This document shows, piece by piece, positions 5,374 through 10,484 of a stretch of 10,484 bases of DNA. Each line of letters opens with the position of its first letter. The stretch's first letter is position 1. Where the stretch lies: NCBI GenBank assembly GCA_002480735.1, contig DLCS01000135.1, positions 1 through 10,484 of the forward strand, in the 5' to 3' direction. Below the pieces are notes generated by a model that ran no database searches, was not told the origin of the DNA, and saw nothing but the letters and a program-made list of their open reading frames with translations. The position numbers and the translations under genes were made by a program. The DNA comes from Bacillaceae bacterium UBA7792 (lineage in GTDB: Bacteria; Bacillota; Bacilli; Bacillales; Cytobacillaceae).

Positions 5374-7128
5374 ATGAGTAATCAAGAAGCGTTAACTTCT
5401 TATATCGCAGCTTTTGTTTCAGAGCTTGTGCACACAGGAATTAGGGATGTCGTTGTAAGTCCAGGCTCGCGTTCAACACCCATGGCGATGGTAATGGCAG
5501 AGCACCCGGATTTACGTGTGCATATCAATGTGGATGAGCGATCTGCCGCCTTTTTTGGATTAGGAATGGCAAAAGCATCGGGACAGCCGGTAGCGATTCT
5601 TTGTACATCTGGAACAGCAGCAGCTAATTACTTTCCTACCATTGTAGAGGCGCATTATTCTAGGGTACCACTGGTGGTTCTGACGGCGGACCGCCCTCAT
5701 GAATTAAGGGATGTTGGTGCACCACAAGCGATCGACCAAATTCATTTATATGGTCATCATGTAAAGTGGTTTGTGGAGATGGCCCTTCCTGAGGAAACAG
5801 AGGAACAGCAGCGCTATGTTCGAACCGTCTGTGCAAGGGCAGCAACAACCGCCCTTGCAGCCCCAGCAGGGCCCGTTCATCTCAATTTCCCATTTCGAGA
5901 GCCGTTGGTTCCAAATCTTGATCGAGAAGGCTTATTTCAGGTGTCTGAACGGGAGAATGGCTATGTCATGATTGACCGTGGCATCCCTACATTAGCATCC
6001 CAGCAGTTAGAAAGAATCGGGAATCATTTAAGCAATTACTCAAGAGGGATAATTGTATGTGGTTCTATCGAGCAGGACGGGTTCATAGAGGCTGTCACTA
6101 CCTTAGCGAATCATTTAAAGTTTCCGATCATAGCTGATCCATTGTCCCAGCTAAGAAGTGGGACTCATGATGGGACTAATATTATTGATACATATGATAC
6201 ATTTTTAAGAAATGAAGATGCAAAAGATGCATTAAAGCCCGATGTGATTATTCGATTTGGAGCAATGCCTGTTTCCAAAGCCTTGACGATTTTCTTAAAG
6301 GAAAATAAACAGGCGGACCAATGGGTCATTGACAGTGGGAGCGGTTGGCGAGACCCATCACTTTTATCCTCATTAATGCTCTATTGTGGTGAAAAGGAAT
6401 TTTGCCAATCTATCTTGGAATATGTGGAGAAGAAATCCGAGGATGACTATTTAATCAAATGGAGAGAATTGAATTCTTTTACAAAGACTTGCTTGAAGAA
6501 AATCCGCGATGTCAATCAATTAAGTGAAGGGAAGCTCTTTCATATGCTTCCTGACATCCTTCCGGAAGGTGCGACTGTATTTGTTGGTAATAGCATGCCG
6601 ATAAGGGATTTAGATACTTTTTTCCATTTTAATCATAACTCAATTAGAATCATGGCCAATCGCGGTGCAAATGGCATCGATGGGACCATATCGACAGCAT
6701 TAGGTGCTTCCACCGTGCTTCAACCTCTTTATTTAATTGTGGGAGACTTGACCTTTTTCCATGATTTAAACGGACTTATGGCTGCCAAGCTCTATGATTT
6801 AAATATAAAAATTATTGTCATAAACAATAACGGTGGGGGGATTTTTTCCTTCCTTCCTCAGGCGGGGTATCCAAAGAATTTCGAAAAACTATTTGGTACG
6901 CCATTAGATCTTCAGTTTGAGCATGCCATCAAGATGTATAATGGTTCTTATGACCTCATTACAGATTGGGAGCATTTTACTTCCTCTTTTCAGCAAAATA
7001 TGGAGAATGTTGGCTTATCAGTGATGGAAATTACGACAATTCGTGACATAAACCTCAAAGAGCATCGAGATTTGTGGAATTATGTTTCCCAGGAAATAAG
7101 TCGACTTTTGAAGGGTGACAGGGCATGA
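5374..7128 (+). CDS. menD: SEPHCHC synthase (2-succinyl-5-enolpyruvyl-6-hydroxy-3-cyclohexene-1-carboxylate synthase)
   Basis: A 584-residue thiamine diphosphate enzyme that decarboxylates 2-oxoglutarate and adds the succinyl semialdehyde unit to isochorismate. N-terminal Pyr domain: SPGSRSTPMA (29-38), NVDERSAAF (52-60) with the ThDP-activating E55, CTSGTAAANYFP (77-88) and TADRPHELRD (104-113). The C-terminal PP domain carries the cofactor motif from GDL (457-459) to NNNGGGIF (484-491), with GNSMPIRD (405-412) and ANRGANGIDG (428-437) before it. I chose the start at 5374 because GGAGG (5358-5362) lies 11 nt upstream. An in-frame ATG 120 nt earlier lies inside menF and would add 40 residues of no recognisable content. 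The gene overlaps menH by ATGA. Confidence 0.98.
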   Translation: MSNQEALTSYIAAFVSELVHTGIRDVVVSPGSRSTPMAMVMAEHPDLRVHINVDERSAAFFGLGMAKASGQPVAILCTSGTAAANYFPTIVEAHYSRVPLVVLTADRPHELRDVGAPQAIDQIHLYGHHVKWFVEMALPEETEEQQRYVRTVCARAATTALAAPAGPVHLNFPFREPLVPNLDREGLFQVSERENGYVMIDRGIPTLASQQLERIGNHLSNYSRGIIVCGSIEQDGFIEAVTTLANHLKFPIIADPLSQLRSGTHDGTNIIDTYDTFLRNEDAKDALKPDVIIRFGAMPVSKALTIFLKENKQADQWVIDSGSGWRDPSLLSSLMLYCGEKEFCQSILEYVEKKSEDDYLIKWRELNSFTKTCLKKIRDVNQLSEGKLFHMLPDILPEGATVFVGNSMPIRDLDTFFHFNHNSIRIMANRGANGIDGTISTALGASTVLQPLYLIVGDLTFFHDLNGLMAAKLYDLNIKIIVINNNGGGIFSFLPQAGYPKNFEKLFGTPLDLQFEHAIKMYNGSYDLITDWEHFTSSFQQNMENVGLSVMEITTIRDINLKEHRDLWNYVSQEISRLLKGDRA

Positions 7129-7934
7129 GACATGTAATAGACGGCATTCGCTATAATGTGGATACGTATGGCGACGGGTTTCCCGTGATTTTGCTACATG
7201 GATTTACAGGGAATATGTCGATGTGGCAGCCTTTTTATGAAAAATGGGGAAAACACTCAAAGCTGATCGCTGTCGATATTATTGGACATGGGAAAACAGA
7301 GATGACGGATCAGAAAGAAAGATATAGAATGCTGTCTGTCGTGGATGATATTTTTCTAATCATGGAGAAATTGAAAATCCAAAAAGCGGACTTTGTCGGA
7401 TATTCAATGGGAGGAAGGCTTGCTTTATCCTTTGCCGCCAAATATCCAACGAAGGTTCGAAAGCTTGTGCTAGAAAGTGCTTCACCTGGATTAGCCTCTG
7501 TAGAAGAAAGAAAAGAGAGAATGAAGCAGGATGAGAAGCTAGCTGATTTTATTGAGGAAAAGGGCATAGAGGAGTTTGTCGATTATTGGGAAAACATCTC
7601 CTTATTTGAAAGTCAAAAACGCCTTCCTTCAGAGGTTCAAAAGAGTCAAAGGGAACAGCGACTTCAAAATTCTGCGAAGGGCTTGGCGAATAGTTTAAGA
7701 GGAATGGGGACTGGAGTGCAACCCTCCTGGTGGGGAGAGCTAGAGAATGTTAAAATAAGTACACTTTTAATCACTGGTTCCTTAGATACGAAATTTTGTC
7801 TGATTGCTGAAAAAATGCAGGAACGACTCGAAAATTCCCAGTGGGTGAATGTCGAAGGCTCTGGCCATGCAATTCATGTGGAGAATTGTGAAAAATTTGG
7901 TACAATAATAAGTGGGTTTCTGTCGAAAACATAA
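7125..7934 (+). CDS. menH: SHCHC synthase, alpha/beta hydrolase (MenH, YtxM-like)
   Basis: A 269-residue alpha/beta hydrolase that eliminates pyruvate from SEPHCHC to give 2-succinyl-6-hydroxy-2,4-cyclohexadiene-1-carboxylate. The triad can be placed: nucleophile S94 in GYSMGGR (92-98), acid D221 in GSLDTKF (218-224) and H248 in GSGHAIH (245-251). The oxyanion loop is HGFTG (25-29), and the cap domain spans roughly 124-205. The start codon shares four bases with the menD stop (ATGA, 7125-7128), so translation is probably coupled, with AAGGGTGA (7111-7118) as ribosome site inside menD. The men context, not the fold, decides the substrate: hydrolases of this type catalyse many reactions. Confidence 0.93.
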   Translation: MRHVIDGIRYNVDTYGDGFPVILLHGFTGNMSMWQPFYEKWGKHSKLIAVDIIGHGKTEMTDQKERYRMLSVVDDIFLIMEKLKIQKADFVGYSMGGRLALSFAAKYPTKVRKLVLESASPGLASVEERKERMKQDEKLADFIEEKGIEEFVDYWENISLFESQKRLPSEVQKSQREQRLQNSAKGLANSLRGMGTGVQPSWWGELENVKISTLLITGSLDTKFCLIAEKMQERLENSQWVNVEGSGHAIHVENCEKFGTIISGFLSKT

Positions 7935-7945
7935 AAAGGCAAAAC

Positions 7946-7974
7946 TTGACTGCTCCCATGTTTGGAGCTAAATA
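7946..7974 (+). promoter_or_regulatory. weak candidate promoter before menB
   Basis: TTGACT (7946-7951), 17-nt spacer, TAAATA (7969-7974, only 3 of 6). B. subtilis is reported to have a separate menBE transcript, which makes a promoter here plausible. However, the predicted start would fall right at the menB ribosome site, and a small GCTCC/GGAGC hairpin occupies the spacer. Confidence 0.25.
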
Positions 7975-7993
7975 AATGATTGGAGGTTGCTTT

Positions 7994-8812
7994 ATGTCAG
8001 TAGAGTGGGTTGCAGGACGCCAGTATGAAGAAATTATTTATGAAACATACAATGGGATTGCGAAAATTACAATCAATCGTCCACATGTACATAATGCATT
8101 TACACCAAGAACGGTCATGGAACTAATTGATGCTTTCGCATATGCACGTGATGATTCCAATGTCGGTGTTATTATCTTAACTGGAGCGGGTGACAAAGCA
8201 TTCTGTTCTGGTGGGGATCAATCTGTTCGCGGTCACGGAGGTTATGTCGGTGAGGACCAAATTCCTCGCTTAAATGTATTGGACCTTCAACGCCTAATCC
8301 GCGTCATTCCGAAACCAGTCATTGCGATGGTAAAGGGCTATGCTATAGGGGGAGGGCATGTTCTTCATATCGTTTGTGATTTGACGATTGCGGCAGATAA
8401 TGCGGTATTTGGTCAAACTGGACCAAAGGTCGGCTCCTTTGATGCAGGCTATGGTTCTGGTTATTTAGCGAGAATTGTCGGCCATAAGAAAGCTCGCGAA
8501 ATTTGGTACCTCTGTCGACAATATAATGCTCAGGAAGCTCTCGATATGGGATTGGTCAATACCGTTGTCCCACTTGAGAAGGTAGAAGAAGAAACCATTC
8601 AATGGTGTGAGGAAATTCTTGAGAAGAGTCCAACTGCTCTTCGCTTCCTAAAAGCTGCGATGAATGCGGATACGGATGGTTTAGCTGGAATTCAGCAATT
8701 TGCAGGAGATGCTACATTGCTTTACTATACGACAGAAGAGGCGAAGGAAGGTCGTGATGCTTTCAAAGAGAAGCGCAAGCCAGACTTCGGTCAATTCCCT
8801 CGTTTCCCTTAA
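7994..8812 (+). CDS. menB: 1,4-dihydroxy-2-naphthoyl-CoA synthase
   Basis: A 272-residue crotonase-fold enzyme that closes the second ring of o-succinylbenzoyl-CoA by an intramolecular Claisen condensation, giving DHNA-CoA. Landmarks: NRPHVHNAF (28-36), oxyanion-hole segments [10 protein letters not shown] (71-80) and [12 protein letters not shown] (114-125), the catalytic segment [15 protein letters not shown] (141-155) with D150, and the C-terminal LLYYTTEE (242-249) with a tyrosine that reaches a neighbouring subunit. The QTG sequence, with G143 and not aspartate, is the signature of bicarbonate-dependent (type I) MenB. The start at 7994 follows GGAGG (7982-7986) by 7 nt; an in-frame ATG at 7976 lies before that site and is unlikely. 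A strong terminator follows. Confidence 0.98.
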   Translation: MSVEWVAGRQYEEIIYETYNGIAKITINRPHVHNAFTPRTVMELIDAFAYARDDSNVGVIILTGAGDKAFCSGGDQSVRGHGGYVGEDQIPRLNVLDLQRLIRVIPKPVIAMVKGYAIGGGHVLHIVCDLTIAADNAVFGQTGPKVGSFDAGYGSGYLARIVGHKKAREIWYLCRQYNAQEALDMGLVNTVVPLEKVEEETIQWCEEILEKSPTALRFLKAAMNADTDGLAGIQQFAGDATLLYYTTEEAKEGRDAFKEKRKPDFGQFPRFP

Positions 8813-8825
8813 TTAAAGAAACCTT

Positions 8826-8864
8826 CAAACAGCTTGATCTCTGTATCAAGCTGTTTGGTTTTTG
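8826..8864 (+). terminator. intrinsic terminator between menB and menE
   Basis: A perfect 13-bp stem (8826-8838 with 8845-8857), 6-nt loop, then GTTTTTG. The T run is short, so some readthrough to menE is possible. It begins 13 nt after the menB stop codon. Confidence 0.85.
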
Positions 8865-8908
8865 AGGAATAGGCTATGCTGAACTTTGTTGATGGCTGTT
8901 TTTCCAAA

Positions 8909-8935
8909 GGTGTGATTAAAGCTAAAATTCACACC
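8909..8935. promoter_or_regulatory. GGTGTGA/TCACACC dyad upstream of menE
   Basis: Arms GGTGTGA (8909-8915) and TCACACC (8929-8935) with a 13-nt AT-rich spacer, located between the menB terminator and the menE ribosome site. It could be an operator or an RNA hairpin. No convincing promoter with both boxes is seen in 8865-8960. Confidence 0.35.
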
Positions 8936-8974
8936 GAACATAAACATATCCAGTGAAATAAAAGGTGGTGAAGC

Positions 8975-10444
8975 ATGGTGACTGAAACCATTCCGAATCC
9001 ATTGCTTAAGAGGGCTTTTTTAACCCCAAATCGACCGATGATTCGTTTTAAAGATCGGGATTATAGCTTTAAGGAGGTATATGAGCGATCCCTGAAGATA
9101 GCGGGTCACCTACAATCTCAAGGTGTAAAAAAAGGGGATTATGTGGCAGTTCTTTTGCGAAATCATGTAGATTCTGCCGTGGTTCTATTGTCCCTTCAGT
9201 TGATTGGGGGGATAGCAGTGATCCTGAATAATCGTTTGACTGCAGAAGAACTATCATGGCAAATTGACGACTCGAAATCGATCCTTTTTATAACGGAAGA
9301 GGGGTTTAGAGACAAGCTAGCAAGGCTACAACTTGAGATTCCATGGCTATGGAGGGAGACCATCGATACATCCAGTTCTATCTCTCCTACTGTTCAAGAT
9401 GAGGTGAACCTAGATGACGTATGCTCGGTGATGTACACCTCTGGGACAACAGGGAAGCCAAAGGGAGTACTGCAAACTTACGGAAATCATTGGTGGAGTG
9501 CAACTGGGTCGGCTCTGAATTTAGGGATAAATGAAGATGATTGCTGGTTGTGTACGGTCCCTTTGTTTCATATTAGCGGCTTCTCTATCTTAATGAGAAG
9601 CATTATCTATGGGATGAGGGTGGTGCTTCACGAAGGCTTTAATGAAGGACCTGTTCTCGAGACGATTGAAACGGAAAAGGTGACGATCATGTCTGTTGTC
9701 ACTACCATGCTGTCCCGCCTTGTTGAGGCACTGAATCATCGGACCCTTCCGTCTCGATTTCGTTGTATGCTTTTAGGAGGTGGACCAGCTCCGCTGCCTC
9801 TTTTGGAGAAATGTGTCGAGAAAAATATTCCGGTTTTCCAAAGCTATGGGATGACCGAAACCTCTTCGCAAATTGTCACCTTGTCACCTGAGTACAGTAT
9901 TAGTAAGCTTGGTTCGGCTGGTAAGGCGCTATTCCCATCACAAGTAAAAATTGCAGATGCTAATGGGAAAGAAGTTGAAGCCAACCAATCAGGTGAAATC
10001 CATGTCAAGGGTCCCAATGTGACGCCTGGCTATTTGAACAGGGAAGTGGAATCAAGAAAACAATTTGTGGATGGATGGCTCAAAACCGGGGATGTTGGCT
10101 ATTTAGATGAGGAAGGCTTTCTTTATGTACTCGATCGTCGCTCGGATTTAATCATTTCGGGTGGGGAAAATATTTATCCAGCAGAAATAGAAGGAATCCT
10201 CACCTCACATCCAGACATAGAGGATGCAGGAGTGATCGGGGCTGCGGATCATCAGTGGGGGCAAGTACCTGTTGCCTTTGTAAAAATAATAGGCCCAGTC
10301 TCTGAAGAAGAAATCATCCGCTATTGTTCGGAAAGGCTCGCAAGGTATAAGCTGCCGAAGAAAATCTACTTTGTGGATAAGCTTCCAAGAAATGCTTCTC
10401 GGAAGCTTTTGAGACGAGAGCTTAGGCAAATACTCGATAAGTAA
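8975..10444 (+). CDS. menE: o-succinylbenzoate-CoA ligase
   Basis: A 489-residue member of the ANL adenylate-forming family. It activates o-succinylbenzoate with ATP and joins it to CoA, supplying the MenB substrate. Motifs in order: P-loop YTSGTTGKPKG (154-164), PLFHISG (196-202), LGGGPAPLP (267-275), A5 motif YGMTET (291-296), TGD (371-373), hinge region RRSDLIISGGENIYPAEIE (388-406) and the C-terminal PRNASRKLLR with catalytic lysine K477. The start at 8975 is supported by AAAGGTGGTG (8961-8970). The 162-nt gap from menB contains a terminator and a dyad, so menE may be less strongly or separately transcribed. The men context excludes a fatty acid or other acyl-CoA ligase as the likely role. 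Confidence 0.96.
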   Translation: MVTETIPNPLLKRAFLTPNRPMIRFKDRDYSFKEVYERSLKIAGHLQSQGVKKGDYVAVLLRNHVDSAVVLLSLQLIGGIAVILNNRLTAEELSWQIDDSKSILFITEEGFRDKLARLQLEIPWLWRETIDTSSSISPTVQDEVNLDDVCSVMYTSGTTGKPKGVLQTYGNHWWSATGSALNLGINEDDCWLCTVPLFHISGFSILMRSIIYGMRVVLHEGFNEGPVLETIETEKVTIMSVVTTMLSRLVEALNHRTLPSRFRCMLLGGGPAPLPLLEKCVEKNIPVFQSYGMTETSSQIVTLSPEYSISKLGSAGKALFPSQVKIADANGKEVEANQSGEIHVKGPNVTPGYLNREVESRKQFVDGWLKTGDVGYLDEEGFLYVLDRRSDLIISGGENIYPAEIEGILTSHPDIEDAGVIGAADHQWGQVPVAFVKIIGPVSEEEIIRYCSERLARYKLPKKIYFVDKLPRNASRKLLRRELRQILDK

Positions 10445-10475
10445 AACCCTCCAAATCGGAGGGTTCGTTATTTTT
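10445..10475 (+). terminator. intrinsic terminator after menE
   Basis: AACCCTCC (10445-10452) pairs with GGAGGGTT (10458-10465) around a 5-nt loop, followed by CGTTATTTTT. The T run is interrupted, but the stem is GC-rich and begins right at the menE stop codon. It marks the end of the cluster before any menC. Confidence 0.75.
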
Positions 10476-10484
10476 CTAACGCCG

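Overview
The window looks like chromosomal DNA of a low-GC Gram-positive of the family Bacillaceae (Bacillus in the broad sense). Three things point there: the tRNA gene order matches the distal half of the B. subtilis trnB array as I remember it, the tRNAs carry mostly encoded CCA ends, and the menaquinone genes have Bacillus-like order, ribosome binding sites (GGAGG cores) and start codon use. No species can be named from the sequence alone.

Region 1 (1-1621) is the end of a tRNA operon read on the + strand: the 3' tail of tRNA-Pro, then Ala(TGC), Met(CAT), Ile2(CAT), Ser(TGA), fMet(CAT), Asp(GTC), Phe(GAA), Gly(TCC), Ile(GAT), Asn(GTT), Ser(GCT) and Glu(TTC), closed by a strong intrinsic terminator. 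Three of these genes (fMet, Phe, Asn) are each preceded by a duplicated 5' fragment of the same tRNA, fused after the motif GAGCA to a related insert of about 115-130 nt. The three units have nearly the same period (143, 145 and 142 nt). The inserts share a long helix with compensatory base changes and a 27-nt apical segment, so they look like a family of structured RNAs. I do not recognise this family, and it is the most interesting item in the window.

Region 2 (1622-2656) holds one small DUF1801-type gene and then a 464-bp AT-rich intergenic stretch. That stretch is bounded by inverted repeats that touch the stop codons of the two convergent genes. It contains short CGGAAAATTCCG-type repeats and a perfect bidirectional terminator.

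Region 3 (2654-10484) is the menaquinone (vitamin K2) cluster. menA is on the - strand with its own promoter and a dyad in its leader. Diverging from it on the + strand are menF, menD, menH, menB and menE. MenF makes isochorismate from chorismate, MenD makes SEPHCHC, MenH eliminates pyruvate to give SHCHC, MenE activates o-succinylbenzoate to its CoA ester, MenB cyclises that ester to dihydroxynaphthoyl-CoA, and MenA prenylates dihydroxynaphthoate in the membrane. menC (o-succinylbenzoate synthase), the DHNA-CoA thioesterase and menG (ubiE-type methyltransferase) are not in the window. An intrinsic terminator lies between menB and menE and another follows menE, so menE is probably expressed at a different level from menFDHB.
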